NCBI GenBank assembly: GCA_963808705.1
Contig: CAWEHB010000008.1
Coordinates: forward strand, 434,001 to 498,000
DNA: 64,000 nt
Reading direction: 5' to 3'
DNA from: JASHPR01 sp963808705
GTDB taxonomy: Bacteria; Actinomycetota; Actinomycetes; Streptosporangiales; Streptosporangiaceae
In this document: positions 17,558-26,642 of the stretch, in pieces
How the letters are laid out: the number at the start of each line of letters is the position of its first letter
Position numbering within the stretch: the first letter of the stretch is position 1
Position numbers and translations under genes: made by a program
The notes under the pieces: generated by a model
Told to the model about the DNA's origin: nothing
What the model saw: the letters and a program-made list of their open reading frames with translations, nothing else
The model's database searches: none

Positions 17558-18814
17558 GTGGCCAGCCTCTCCCGTCCCGCACCGCAGCTGACCCTGTCGC
17601 CGGATGATGTCCGGCTGATCACGCTCCGGGCGCAGGGGCTGGTCGGCGCCCAGGGACGACGGGGCGGGGTATCCGGCATGCTCCGCAGGATCGGCGCGGT
17701 CCAGCTGGACACGATCAGCGTGCTGGCCCGCTCGCATGAGCTCGTCGCCTACGCGCGCCTCGGGCCGGTGCCGCGGGAGCGGGTCGAGCGGGCCTACTGG
17801 CACCCGCGCCAGGCCACCACGTTCGAGTACTGGTCGCATGCGGCCTGCATCCTGCCGGTCGAGGAATGGCCGTATTACGGGTTCCGGCGGCGGGCCTTCG
17901 TGGCCAGGGGCATGCGCTGGCATGAGATTCCCGAGAAGGTCTGCGGCGAGGTCCTGGCCAGGCTCCGGGCCGAGGGCCCGCTGAACGCCACCCAGCTGGG
18001 CGGGGCCAAGAATGGGGGGGCCTGGTGGGACTGGTCGGAGACCAAGATAGCGGTGGAGTGGCTGCTCGACACCGGCCGCGTGATCTGCGCGCGCCGGTCG
18101 GGCTGGCGGCGGGTGTACGACCTGCCGGAGCGGGTCCTGCCGCCGGAACTGCTGGCTGCGGACCCCTCCGACGCCGAGTGCATCGCCCATCTGGCCGCGG
18201 TCGCCGCCCGCGCGCTGGGCGTGGTGACCCGGGCCGACCTGGCCGACTACCAGCGGCTGCGGTTCGGTGAGGCGGTGAAGGGGGCAGGCGAGGTGGGCGG
18301 GAGCCGGGACGGCCAGGCCATCTCGGCCGCCGAGGCCGCGGCTGCCGCCGGCCTGGTGCCGGTCGAGATCTGTGCGCCGCGCGGCGGACCGGCGGCTCAG
18401 GCCTGGGCAGATCCGTCCGTGCTGGCTGACGGCGGGCCCGGGAGCGGCCGGCACCGGGTCACGCTGCTGTCGCCCTTCGACTCGCTCGTCTGGGACCGGA
18501 AGCGGACGCTGCGGATGTTCGGCTTCGAGCACAGCCTGGAGGCCTACGTGCCCCGGGCGAAGCGCGTGCACGGCTACTTCACGATGCCGCTGCTGGCCCG
18601 GGGGCGCCTGGTGGGCCGGGTCGATCCGGCTCGCAGCGGCCGGACCCTGGTCGCCCGCAAGCTCTCCCTCGATAGGGCGTCCGCCACCGAGGCGATGGCG
18701 CGCGCGCTGGCCGAAGCCGCGGCCTGGGTCGGATGCGACAACGTCGAACTCGGCCAGGTGGAGCCGGCCAGCCTGGAGCCGCGGCTGCGGAAGGCGGTAT
18801 CGGGCCTGACCTGA
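17558..18814 (+). CDS. YcaQ/AlkX-like DNA glycosylase, winged-helix family
   Basis: 418 residues of the HTH_42 (PF06224) family of winged-helix glycosylases that excise alkylated bases and unhook some interstrand crosslinks. The catalytic QxD motif of the YcaQ/AlkX branch is present in IGAVQLDTISVLARSH (about residues 52-67; the AlkZ branch has QxQ). Other family blocks: RAYWHPRQATTFEYWSHAACILP, GSGRHRVTLLSPFDSLVWDR, LFGFEHSLEAYVP-type segment and RLVGRVDPARS. The start is GTG 17558; no strong ribosome site is visible, so nearby starts are possible. Unusual: residues around 240-253 (AVKGAGEVGGSRDG) look like a fragment of the dispersed junction element inserted in frame. Element copy B begins shortly after the stop. 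Confidence 0.85.
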   Translation: MASLSRPAPQLTLSPDDVRLITLRAQGLVGAQGRRGGVSGMLRRIGAVQLDTISVLARSHELVAYARLGPVPRERVERAYWHPRQATTFEYWSHAACILPVEEWPYYGFRRRAFVARGMRWHEIPEKVCGEVLARLRAEGPLNATQLGGAKNGGAWWDWSETKIAVEWLLDTGRVICARRSGWRRVYDLPERVLPPELLAADPSDAECIAHLAAVAARALGVVTRADLADYQRLRFGEAVKGAGEVGGSRDGQAISAAEAAAAAGLVPVEICAPRGGPAAQAWADPSVLADGGPGSGRHRVTLLSPFDSLVWDRKRTLRMFGFEHSLEAYVPRAKRVHGYFTMPLLARGRLVGRVDPARSGRTLVARKLSLDRASATEAMARALAEAAAWVGCDNVELGQVEPASLEPRLRKAVSGLT

Positions 18815-18830
18815 TTGTCCGAGCCATTAT

Positions 18831-18905
18831 CCGAGCCGAAGGGGCGCGGCGCCGCCAGTGAAGGGGGATGGGGAGGTGGGCGGGGCCCCGGAGGCGAGCA
18901 GGAAA
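18831..18905 (+). repeat. Dispersed junction element, copy B (after AlkX-like gene)
   Basis: GAGCCGAAGGGGCGCGGCG, then directly GTGAAGGGGGATGGGGAGG, GTGGGCGGGGCCCC and GGAGGCGAG. It is the same element as copies A and D but lacks the central roughly 50 bp (CTGGA...GAGGGAAGGC), a clean internal deletion. The G-runs at 18863-18885 fit a four-tract G-quadruplex pattern on the plus strand. It starts 17 bp after the upstream stop and lies between convergent genes. Confidence 0.8.
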
Positions 18906-18937
18906 GCGAGCGCCCCGGAGACGAGCAGGAGACACAG

Positions 18938-19657
18938 TCAGCTGAACTCGATCAGCTTCTCCCGTACCGCGATCATGACCGCCTCCATCCTGGAGTGGAT
19001 CTGCAGTTTCTCCAGGATGTTGCGGACGTGGTTCTTCACCGTGTTCTCGGAGATGAACAGCTCCTTGGCGATGTCGCGATTGTTCATCCCCCGGGCGATC
19101 AGCTTGAGCACCTGCATCTCGCGCTCGGTCAGCCGGGGCGCGGGCACCTCCTGGGTGCGCTCCTCGTCGTCTCGCCTGGCCAGGGTGGCGAACTCGGTGA
19201 GGAGCTTGCCAGCCATGGACGGGTTGATCAGCGACTGACCGCCGTACACGGCGCGGACCGCGGCGGCGACCTCATCGAGCGGGATGTCCTTGAGCAGGTA
19301 GCCGCTCGCGCCGGCCCGGATCGCCTCGAAGAGGTCCTCCTCCTCGTCGCTGATCGTGAGAATGACGATCTTCGCGCTCGGAGCGGCCTCTTTCATCGCC
19401 CGGCACGCCTCGATGCCGCTGCTGCGCGGCATGCGGATGTCCATCAGGACGACATCGGGCAGCGACTCGGCCGCCTTCTCGACGGCCTCGGCCCCATCGC
19501 TGGCCTGGCCGACCAGCTCGATATCCTGCTCCTCCTCCAGCACCATCTCCAGGCCGCGGCGGAACAGGGCGTGGTCGTCGACGATCATCGTGCGGATCGG
19601 CTCTGCATGCAGCGACGCTTCCGGCGGTGCCGCGCTGGTGCCGGGACTGCCGCCCAT
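18938..19657 (-). CDS. NarL/LuxR-family response regulator
   Basis: 239 residues from ATG 19657, which has AAGGAGG four to five bases upstream; the frame is open to 19702. N-terminal receiver domain: acidic pair DDH, phospho-acceptor Asp in VVLMDIRMPR, Thr in VILTISDEEE and Lys in GYLLKDIPLDE. C-terminal LuxR helix-turn-helix: LTEREMQVLKLIARGMNNRDIAKELFISENTVKNH. No histidine kinase lies beside it, so its partner is elsewhere. The same regulator sits between secA and hpf in many actinobacteria. It is 129 bp downstream of hpf and co-directional, so read-through from hpf is possible. Confidence 0.93.
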   Translation of the reverse strand: MGGSPGTSAAPPEASLHAEPIRTMIVDDHALFRRGLEMVLEEEQDIELVGQASDGAEAVEKAAESLPDVVLMDIRMPRSSGIEACRAMKEAAPSAKIVILTISDEEEDLFEAIRAGASGYLLKDIPLDEVAAAVRAVYGGQSLINPSMAGKLLTEFATLARRDDEERTQEVPAPRLTEREMQVLKLIARGMNNRDIAKELFISENTVKNHVRNILEKLQIHSRMEAVMIAVREKLIEFS

Positions 19658-19786
19658 AACGCCTCCTTCTTCTTGACCGGTCCTGCGGTGGTGCCGGGGC
19701 ACCTCCGCCGCGCAGGCATAGACGCTCAGATCCGCGGTGCCGTGTGATCAAACTCTCGCCGACAGGCGCCCGCAACGCAAGCGACG

Positions 19787-20551
19787 CTACCGGGCCGCCA
19801 GCTCTGCGGCCCTCCCGGCCTGCCCGTTCGCCTGGCTCGGCGCCGCCGCGCCCGGCGGCTCGCCGGCTCCGTCGTCCCCCATCTCTTCTACCAGGCGAAT
19901 CACACCGTACTGGTAACCACGCCGTCGGTACACTACGCTCGGGCGGCCGTCTTCGGTGTCGCGGAACAGGAAGAAGTCATGGCCCACTAGTTCCATCTCG
20001 AACAGGGCCTGGTCGATGGCCATCGGCCTGGCGACGTGGAACTTCTCCCGCACCACGAGCGGCCCGTCTCCCTCCATCTCGATCGGGACGACATCATCCC
20101 CCGCCGGGCCGTCACCCTCGGCGCGGCCCCCGGCGTCCGCGGCGTCTTCCGGTACCGCTTCCAGTTCCCCGGACGCCGGTTCTTCCCCCGCATCCGGCGT
20201 CTCGGCCGCCGCGTCGCCCGCCGCGGGCTGGTCAGTCCGCCGGCCGTGCCGGCACTTGCGCCGGTCGCCCGCCCGGCGCAGCCGCGACTCGAGCTTGGTG
20301 AAGGCCAGGTCCAGGGCGGCGTAGCGGTCCTCGGCCGCGGCCTCGGCCCGGATCGCCGGCCCGCGCGAGGAGATGGTCAGCTCGACTCGCTCTCGCCGCT
20401 GTGACTGGCGCGGGTTGCGTTCGGTGGAGACCTCCACGTCGATCCTGGTGGCCCTGGAGTCCAGCTTGCCGAGCTTGGCGAGCTTGGCCGCCGCGTGCCT
20501 GCGGAACCGTTCGAGCACGACCGTGTGCCGACCTTTGAAGATGATGTTCAC
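19787..20551 (-). CDS. hpf: Ribosome hibernation promoting factor, long form
   Basis: 254 residues. N-terminal S30AE domain (MNIIFKGRHTVVLERFRRHAAAKLAKLGK ... strand/helix pattern to about residue 105) binds the 30S decoding region; the C-terminal domain (GPLVVREKFHVARPM...AIDQALFEMELVGHDFFLFRD...YRRRGYQYGVIRL) dimerises to form 100S ribosomes. The roughly 75-residue linker is Asp/Glu/Ala-rich. Start is GTG 20551. The 437-bp gap upstream carries no gene; in related genomes a comF gene is often in this position. Expressed on stress and stationary phase in relatives. Confidence 0.93.
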   Translation of the reverse strand: MNIIFKGRHTVVLERFRRHAAAKLAKLGKLDSRATRIDVEVSTERNPRQSQRRERVELTISSRGPAIRAEAAAEDRYAALDLAFTKLESRLRRAGDRRKCRHGRRTDQPAAGDAAAETPDAGEEPASGELEAVPEDAADAGGRAEGDGPAGDDVVPIEMEGDGPLVVREKFHVARPMAIDQALFEMELVGHDFFLFRDTEDGRPSVVYRRRGYQYGVIRLVEEMGDDGAGEPPGAAAPSQANGQAGRAAELAAR

Positions 20552-20988
20552 CTAGGAACCCCCTTCTGCCCGGACTTGAACGGCACCCGCCCGGCCGACC
20601 TGGTCTTCGACCCCACATCCGCCTGCTGAGGGGCTCGCAGCCACTTGTGCCACTACTGCCCTTCTCCCGGCCCAGGAGACGTCGGATCCCCTGGCGGGGC
20701 AGGACTTACTTCTAAGCCGCACCGTGATCAGTCGACGATAAGTCGCCTTACGTGGGCCGTTTCGCCTGCGGCTGGCATCGGCTTGCCGCGGCCGCCTTCC
20801 CGCTGGCGGGAAGGCCTGCGCGGTGCAACCACGGACCCGGGCGGGTGCCATGACACGACGCTAGCCCGCCCTGAACGGAATGTCAGGAGGGGAATGCCGA
20901 CAGCATGCGCTGGCCTGGCGCGGCACGGGCCGGCCGTGACCACATATCGGGATATCGGGGCCCGCCACCGGGCGCCGCCAGGCGCGGT
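20552..20988. other. 437-bp gap between lpqB and hpf; contains a hairpin
   Basis: No open frame here looks like a gene: the candidate minus-strand frame (20552-20851) is Arg-rich and has no family resemblance. An exact 9-bp stem (CCTTCCCGC at 20795-20803, loop TG, GCGGGAAGG at 20806-20814) could be a terminator for the mtrAB-lpqB operon or part of the hpf leader. I see no tRNA or riboswitch pattern. The hpf promoter must lie in this gap, but no confident -35/-10 pair is visible. Confidence 0.6.
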
Positions 20989-22863
20989 TCAGCCCGGATA
21001 GGCTGGGGCCGCGCCCGCGGCCCGGGCGGGCTCAAAAACTCCCGGGTTCGCCGAGATCATGATCTTGCCGCCCGCCAGGCCGACGGCGATTTCCGCGGTG
21101 GAGCCGCCGGGGTTTGTGGCCGTCACCGACACGGGGGCGCCGCCGTTGGTCGCGATCGGGGTGGGCTGCCCGCCGTTCAGCGGGACCTCGTAGAGCTGCG
21201 CACCGGACGAGCTTCCGCTCAGGACGATGACGTAGTCGGGGCCGTACCAGCTCAGCGCCTCGGGGTCGGCGATGGCCGAGCCGATGATCACCGGCGAGCC
21301 GACCGAGGCGGACGGCCCGCTGTGCGTGATGGCCGCGAGCTGCACCTGACTACCCGGCCTGCGGCCGAACACCCCGCGGACGATCATGGCAGCCCGGACG
21401 CCGTCCGGGGCCACCCGGAACTGGGTCACCTCGTCCTCGGGTGGCACGCCGGCCATGGTGACCAGGGGCGCGGAGGTGCCGCCCGGCGGCAGCATCCAGA
21501 CCTCGCCTCCGGCGGCGATCCAGAGGTTGCCCTGGTCGTCCCAGCTCACCGAGGTGCAGCTGCCGCTGGTCGGCCGCCACTCCCGCAGCCGGGCGTGGTG
21601 GCTGAGGCCGCCGATGTAGACGGCCCCGCCGCCCACGGTAATCCCGGCCACCCAGCGCCGGTCGGGCGAGACGGCGATCGAGCTGAACGCCGGGGTGCCG
21701 GCCGTGCCGGCCGTGCCGGCCGGGCCGGGAACCGCGGCTGCGCGCCCGGAACCTGGCTGGCCGATGCCGGATAGCTCCTGGACGGCGCCGTGGCTGGTGA
21801 CGACGTAAAGACTGGATCCGTCCGGCTGCGTCGGTACCCAGCTCCCGAAGGTCTGCGGCAGCTGATACTGGCTCCCCGCGATCTGCACCGGGCGCCCGTT
21901 GATCTGGAGCTCGACCGACTGGATCGTCGTCGGCCCGCTGCCGAGCGTCCAGGCCAGCTGCGCGGCCATCTGTTCCAGCTGCCGGCGGCTGCTGGTGGCG
22001 TGCTTCTCGCCCAGGTCGACAATGGCGTTCGAGCCGTTGATGATGACCGGGTTGTCGATGAGCGAGACGCTGGACGGGAACCCGGTCAGGGCCGCGCCGG
22101 ACAGCCAGCCTTCGGGATCTTGCAGGAGCGCCTTGACCAGCCCGGTGGCCAGTTCCGTGTTCGTGGCCTGCTGCGGCACGAACACCGGATCGGGCACCAG
22201 CGTCCGGCCCGACTGGGTGAGGAAGTAGAGATCGCGCGGCTGGTACACGCGTTCGAAGTCGGCCTGGGTCAGCAGTAGCTGCGACGTGGGCAGGGTGTCG
22301 ATCCGCCACTGCCCGTTGATCTTGAGCAGGTTGTAGTCATAGGACTGACTGGACGATCCGGAGGAGACCAGGTACTGGCCGGTGTCGGTGAGCGTGGCCA
22401 CGGGCAGGCCGGTGACCTTGACCCCGGCCTGGTCCTCCTCCTGCTGCTGGCCGGCCAGCGGCTGCCGGATGGAAGGAGCGGCGGTGCTCGTCGTGGGGGG
22501 CCTGCTCACCACGGTGACCGCCCATCCCGGCCGCCACCTGTGCTGCGCTGTGCTGTCGAGATACTCGCGGGCCACCTGGTGATCGTTGGCGAAGCTGGCG
22601 CTGGCCGCGAGGAAGCCGGACACGATTTCTGTGGTGGTCCAGCCCGGTCCTGGTCCCACCGGGATGGGCTGGGAGTAGTCCTGGCCGATGCCGACCTGGC
22701 CAGCGCCGGCCAACTGGACCGCACCGCTCGTCGGCAGCGTGGAGCAGCCGCCGGCCACGACGGCCACGGCGAACGCCGCGGCCACGGCGCGGCCTCTCGC
22801 GCCCGCTCGTGGCCACCAGGCCAGCCCGGCAGAGGCTAGCCGGCCGACCCGCAAAATGATCAT
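20989..22863 (-). CDS. lpqB: LpqB: lipoprotein partner of MtrAB
   Basis: 624 residues. The start ATG 22863 overlaps the mtrB stop as ATGA, so it is translationally coupled. Lipoprotein signal: hydrophobic AVAAAFAVAVVAGGC with the lipidated Cys, followed by STLPTSGAVQ. Next come a GerMN-type domain (about residues 200-330, with the LPTSQLLLTQADFERVYQPRDLYFL lead-in) and a C-terminal beta-propeller-like half with repeated VSPDRRWVAG and VAPDGVRAAM strands. In mycobacteria LpqB binds the MtrB sensor domain and modulates MtrA phosphorylation. The last gene of the operon. Confidence 0.95.
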   Translation of the reverse strand: MIILRVGRLASAGLAWWPRAGARGRAVAAAFAVAVVAGGCSTLPTSGAVQLAGAGQVGIGQDYSQPIPVGPGPGWTTTEIVSGFLAASASFANDHQVAREYLDSTAQHRWRPGWAVTVVSRPPTTSTAAPSIRQPLAGQQQEEDQAGVKVTGLPVATLTDTGQYLVSSGSSSQSYDYNLLKINGQWRIDTLPTSQLLLTQADFERVYQPRDLYFLTQSGRTLVPDPVFVPQQATNTELATGLVKALLQDPEGWLSGAALTGFPSSVSLIDNPVIINGSNAIVDLGEKHATSSRRQLEQMAAQLAWTLGSGPTTIQSVELQINGRPVQIAGSQYQLPQTFGSWVPTQPDGSSLYVVTSHGAVQELSGIGQPGSGRAAAVPGPAGTAGTAGTPAFSSIAVSPDRRWVAGITVGGGAVYIGGLSHHARLREWRPTSGSCTSVSWDDQGNLWIAAGGEVWMLPPGGTSAPLVTMAGVPPEDEVTQFRVAPDGVRAAMIVRGVFGRRPGSQVQLAAITHSGPSASVGSPVIIGSAIADPEALSWYGPDYVIVLSGSSSGAQLYEVPLNGGQPTPIATNGGAPVSVTATNPGGSTAEIAVGLAGGKIMISANPGVFEPARAAGAAPAYPG

Positions 22864-24779
22864 CGGTCCGGCCTGTCCACGCGCAGCGGGCTCGGCGGTT
22901 TCCCGTCCGCGCTGCCCGCGCCCGTCACGCCGACCGGGCCCGATCCGTTGGTCCGGGCCGGGCCTGCCGCGGCTGCGCCGTTGACGACGGCCAGGCCTGC
23001 CGGGCCACCGGCGTTGGCACCGGCCACGGCCGCGCCGTTGACGACGGCGGGGCCTGCCGCGGCCGGCCCCGCAGTAAGTTCCGCTTCGTCGGGGCCGAGA
23101 GGCAGCGGCGACCCGGCCAGCTCCACGCCGGCCGCCCGGGGCAACGTAAGCCGGAACAGCGATCCCCGGCCCACCTCGCCCCATGCCTCCAGCCATCCCC
23201 CGTGAATCCTGGCGTCCTCCAGCGCGATCGCCAGGCCCAGGCCGGTGCCCCCGGTGGTCCGGGCCCGGGCCGGGTCCGCTCGCCAGAAGCGCTCGAATAC
23301 CAGTCGCTCCTCCCCCGGAGCCAGCCCGATCCCGTAATCCCTGACCGCCACGGCCACCGCGACGGAATCGCCGGCCACGGTCACCACCGCGTCCTTGCCC
23401 TCACCGTGCTCGACCGCGTTGACGAGCAGGTTCCGCAAGATCCGCTCCACCCGGCGCCGGTCCACCTCGGCCACGCACGGCTCGGCCGGAAGCCTGAACT
23501 CGATCTTGGCACCGCGCCGCTCGGCGAGTTGCTGGGCCACGTCGGCGGCATGCCGGGCGAGGTTGCAGATATCGACGGGCTCGGGGTCCAGGACCTCCAC
23601 GTTGGCGTCGTACTTGCTCATCTCGAGCAGGTCGGTCAGCAGGGTCTCGAACCGCTCCAGCTGGCTCTGCAGCACCTCCGCCGACCGGGACACCGGGCCA
23701 TCCAGCTGATTCCGGTTCGCGAACAGCACCTCGGCGGCCATCTTGATCGTGGTCAGCGGAGTCCGCAGCTCGTGCGAGACGTCGGACACGAACTGGCGTT
23801 GCACCTGGGAGAGGTCCTGCAGCGCGGTCAGCTTCTCCTGGAGGCTGGCCGCCATCTCGTTGAACGACGTCGCGAGCGCGGCCAGCTCATCCACTCCGCG
23901 TACCGGCATCCGCTCGCGGAGGTTTCCCGTGGACAACCGCTGGGCGCCGCGCGCGGCGCGCCGGACCGGGGTCACGACCCAGCGGGTGACCAGCGCGGCG
24001 ATGGCCGCGAACAGGAACACCAGCCCGATGCCCGCCAGCAGGAACGTTCGCTGGATCTGAGCCAGGGTCTGCTGCACCTGAGTCAGCGGGAAGAAGTAGT
24101 AGAGCTGGTAGTAATTGCCGACCGGGACGCCGTAGACCAGTCCCGCCACCGGGCTGTTGGAGGCGGAAGGATAGCTCATGCTGGTGAACGTGAAGCTCGG
24201 CGTGGACTCGCCCTTCTTCTGCAGCAGGTCCACCTTGCTGACCAGCCGGGACGGGATCTGGCCGGGCACCACGCCAGCGGTCTCCCCGAGCCGGTACACC
24301 GGCGGGCCGGAATAGCCGGCCGCGAGCATGATCGCGACGCCATAGGGGCTCTCCGTGTCGGGCGCGGGCTGCAGGTTGCCGACGATCGATCCCATGAGGT
24401 CCTGGGCGCTCCCGCTGGGATGCGAGTCAATCCCCGCCTGGCCCTCGGCGGTGATCAGCCCGTTGTCGACGACGTTGCCGGCCTGCAGTTCCTTGGCCTG
24501 CAGCTGGTCAGAGGTGATCTGCTGCATCAGGAAGAAGCCGAGCAGCGTGACCACGAACGCCGAGATGACCAGGGTCGTGGTGACCACGCGCAGCTGCAGC
24601 GACCGGAGCCAGCGCGCGCGCAGGACCCCGTGAACGACGGCGAGCCGGCGTCGCAGCCCGGCCGCACGGCGGAGGGCCAGCCGGCGCAGGCGGACGATCG
24701 CATCCGGCACCGTGGCTGTTCCCAGCGCACCTCCAGGTGCCGTGCCATCGGCGCTGCCGCTGGTCGCTGCCCCCTTCAT
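22860..24779 (-). CDS. mtrB: MtrB sensor histidine kinase
   Basis: 639 residues. Two membrane helices (about LRVVTTTLVISAFVVTLLGFF near residue 65 and FLLAGIGLVFLFAAIAAL near 250) bound an extracellular sensor. HAMP (RWVVTPVRRAARGAQRL) is followed by HisKA with the phospho-His in FVSDVSHELRTPLTTIK and the ATPase domain N box NLLVNAVEHG, G1 DYGIGLAPG, F box FERFWRADPAR and G2 GGTGLGLAIA. The Ala/Gly/Pro-rich C-terminal tail (last about 80 residues) repeats A-(A/G)-P-A-V-V-N-G-A-A. Start ATG 24779 with GGAGG upstream. MtrB phosphorylates MtrA, controlling cell division and wall remodelling genes. Confidence 0.96.
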   Translation of the reverse strand: MKGAATSGSADGTAPGGALGTATVPDAIVRLRRLALRRAAGLRRRLAVVHGVLRARWLRSLQLRVVTTTLVISAFVVTLLGFFLMQQITSDQLQAKELQAGNVVDNGLITAEGQAGIDSHPSGSAQDLMGSIVGNLQPAPDTESPYGVAIMLAAGYSGPPVYRLGETAGVVPGQIPSRLVSKVDLLQKKGESTPSFTFTSMSYPSASNSPVAGLVYGVPVGNYYQLYYFFPLTQVQQTLAQIQRTFLLAGIGLVFLFAAIAALVTRWVVTPVRRAARGAQRLSTGNLRERMPVRGVDELAALATSFNEMAASLQEKLTALQDLSQVQRQFVSDVSHELRTPLTTIKMAAEVLFANRNQLDGPVSRSAEVLQSQLERFETLLTDLLEMSKYDANVEVLDPEPVDICNLARHAADVAQQLAERRGAKIEFRLPAEPCVAEVDRRRVERILRNLLVNAVEHGEGKDAVVTVAGDSVAVAVAVRDYGIGLAPGEERLVFERFWRADPARARTTGGTGLGLAIALEDARIHGGWLEAWGEVGRGSLFRLTLPRAAGVELAGSPLPLGPDEAELTAGPAAAGPAVVNGAAVAGANAGGPAGLAVVNGAAAAGPARTNGSGPVGVTGAGSADGKPPSPLRVDRPDR

Positions 24780-24840
24780 GCTCTTCCTCCGCTAAACCGG
24801 CCACCGATCGGGCCGCCGGACGGGCTGGCCGGGCCGCGGA

Positions 24841-25527
24841 TCAGCCCGGTCCCGCCTTGTACCCGACGCCGCGGACCGTGACCACGATCTCCGGGCGCTC
24901 CGGATCTTTCTCGATCTTGGCACGAAGCCGCTGGACATGGACGTTGACGAGCCGGGTGTCGGCCGCGTGCCGGTATCCCCACACCTGCTCGAGCAGCACC
25001 TCCCGGGTGAACACCTGCCGCGGCTTCCGGGCCAGGGCGACAAGCAGGTCGAACTCCAGCGGGGTGAGGTTCAGCGGCTCGCCCGCCCGGGTCACCGCGT
25101 GCCCGGCGACGTCGATGCTGACGTCACCGATCTGCAGCGTCTCCGGGGCCGGGTCCTCGGTCCGGCGCAGCCTGGCCCTGATCCTGGCGACCAGCACCTT
25201 GGACTGGAACGGCTTCACGATGTAGTCGTCCGCGCCCGACTCCAGCCCCAGCACCACGTCAACCGTGTCGCTCTTGGCGGTGAGCATCACGATCGGCACT
25301 CCGGACTCGGCGCGGATCTGCCGGCAGACGTCGATGCCGTCCATGCCGGGCAGCATCAGGTCGAGCAGCACGAGATCGGGGTGGGTATCGCGGAATACGT
25401 CCATCGCCTTGTCGCCGTCGGCGACAAACGTGGGCTCGAAGCCCTCCCCTCGGAGCACGATGCCCAGCATCTCGGCGAGAGCGGCGTCGTCGTCGACGAC
25501 CAGCACGCGACCTTTCATGACACCCAT
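24841..25527 (-). CDS. mtrA: MtrA response regulator
   Basis: 228 residues, the same length as the mycobacterial protein. OmpR/PhoB type: receiver with LVVDDDAALAEML, phospho-Asp in LVLLDLMLPGMDGIDVC, VMLTAKSDTVDVVLGLESGADDY and Lys in IVKPF; winged-helix effector with LNLTPLEFDLLVALARKP, FTREVLLEQVWGY and RLVNVHVQRLRAKIEKDPE. Start 25527 (MGVMKGRV, matching MDTMRQR of M. tuberculosis); ATG 25518 overlapping the mtnA stop as ATGA is the alternative. Regulates dnaA, resuscitation and septation genes in relatives. Unusual neighbours: the gene is coupled to mtnA instead of tmk. Confidence 0.97.
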   Translation of the reverse strand: MGVMKGRVLVVDDDAALAEMLGIVLRGEGFEPTFVADGDKAMDVFRDTHPDLVLLDLMLPGMDGIDVCRQIRAESGVPIVMLTAKSDTVDVVLGLESGADDYIVKPFQSKVLVARIRARLRRTEDPAPETLQIGDVSIDVAGHAVTRAGEPLNLTPLEFDLLVALARKPRQVFTREVLLEQVWGYRHAADTRLVNVHVQRLRAKIEKDPERPEIVVTVRGVGYKAGPG

Positions 25528-26606
25528 CGTTCCACGTAAGTATCGGCTAGGGGACCGTCTGGCCGGCCCGAACCCGCAACTAGCACACGCAGGGTACCTG
25601 CACCGACGGGCTGCGCGATCCCCCGCTCGGTCACGATGGCGGTGATCAGCGCGGGCGGTGTCACGTCGAACGCGGGGTTGTACGCGGCGGTTCCCGCGGG
25701 CGCCACCGGCACGCCCGCCAGGCTGGTCACCTCCTCCGGCGGCCGGCGTTCCACCTCGATCGCCGCCCCGTCCGGGGTGGCCAGGTCGATGGTGGAGACC
25801 GGCGCCACCACCACGAACGGCACCTGGTGGTGGCGGGCCAGCACCGCGAGGGCGTACGTGCCGACCTTGTTCGCCACGCTGCCGTCCGCCGCGATCCGGT
25901 CCGCGCCGGTCAGGACGATATCGACCGCACCGGCGGCCAGCAGCGACGCGGCCGCCGAATCGGCCAGCACGGCGTGCGGCAGGCCGGCCTTCCGCGCCTC
26001 GTACGCGGTCAGCCGCGCGCCCTGCAGCAGCGGCCTCGTCTCATCGATCCAGAGCTGGGCGAGCCGGCCCGCCCGGTGCGCCGCGAGGATCACCGCGAAG
26101 GCCGTGCCCTCGCCGCCCGATACCAGGGCCCCGGTGTTGCAGTGAGTCAGCACCCGCGCCCGGGGCGGGACCAGGGCCAGACCGTGCCGTGCCATCGCCG
26201 CGCTGGCCGCCCCGTCCTCCGCCGCAATCGACCGGGCCTCGGCGACCACGGCGCTCGCTGCGGCCCGTTGTGGATCGTGATTTTGATCATGCAGGGCCTG
26301 CTGGTATGCGGCCAGTGCGCGCCTGACCCCCCAGCCCAGATTCACCGCGGTCGGCCGGGCGCCCTCGATGGCCGCGGCGGCGGCCGCCACGTCGTCGCCG
26401 CGGTACGCCGCGAGCGCGATCCCGAAGGCGCCGGCCACGCCGAGCATCGGCGCCCCGCGGACCACCAGACGGCGGATGGCGTCCACCAGGGACGGGACAT
26501 CCGCGCAGGTAACGACGGCCTCCGCGGCCGGAAGCCGGGTCTGGTCCAGCAGCGCCACCGCCGGGCCTTCGGGCGGCTCGAGCCAGCGCAGCGCGGGTGT
26601 GTCCAC
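25515..26606 (-). CDS. mtnA: S-methyl-5-thioribose-1-phosphate isomerase
   Basis: 363 residues, start GTG 26606. Converts 5-methylthioribose-1-phosphate to the ribulose form in methionine salvage. Family motifs: VVRGAPMLGVAGAFGIALAAY near the N-terminus, catalytic Cys in VLTHCNTGAL, and LTGADRIAADGSVANKVGTYALAVLA with the catalytic Asp, followed by VPFVVVAPVSTID. No other salvage enzymes (MtnK/MtnP, MtnB) are in the window. Located between the second S-adenosylhomocysteinase (36-bp gap) and mtrA (overlapping), so methylthioadenosine and SAH recycling genes are grouped ahead of mtrAB. Confidence 0.93.
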   Translation of the reverse strand: MDTPALRWLEPPEGPAVALLDQTRLPAAEAVVTCADVPSLVDAIRRLVVRGAPMLGVAGAFGIALAAYRGDDVAAAAAAIEGARPTAVNLGWGVRRALAAYQQALHDQNHDPQRAAASAVVAEARSIAAEDGAASAAMARHGLALVPPRARVLTHCNTGALVSGGEGTAFAVILAAHRAGRLAQLWIDETRPLLQGARLTAYEARKAGLPHAVLADSAAASLLAAGAVDIVLTGADRIAADGSVANKVGTYALAVLARHHQVPFVVVAPVSTIDLATPDGAAIEVERRPPEEVTSLAGVPVAPAGTAAYNPAFDVTPPALITAIVTERGIAQPVGAGTLRVLVAGSGRPDGPLADTYVERWVS

Positions 26607-26642
26607 ACCATGAGTGTGCGCTGGCGCGGGCTCGCCCGCCAG

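Noticed and set aside
20552..20988. comF or other small gene between hpf and lpqB
   Set aside because: No frame shows the phosphoribosyltransferase motif or a zinc-ribbon start; frames are Arg-rich shadows.
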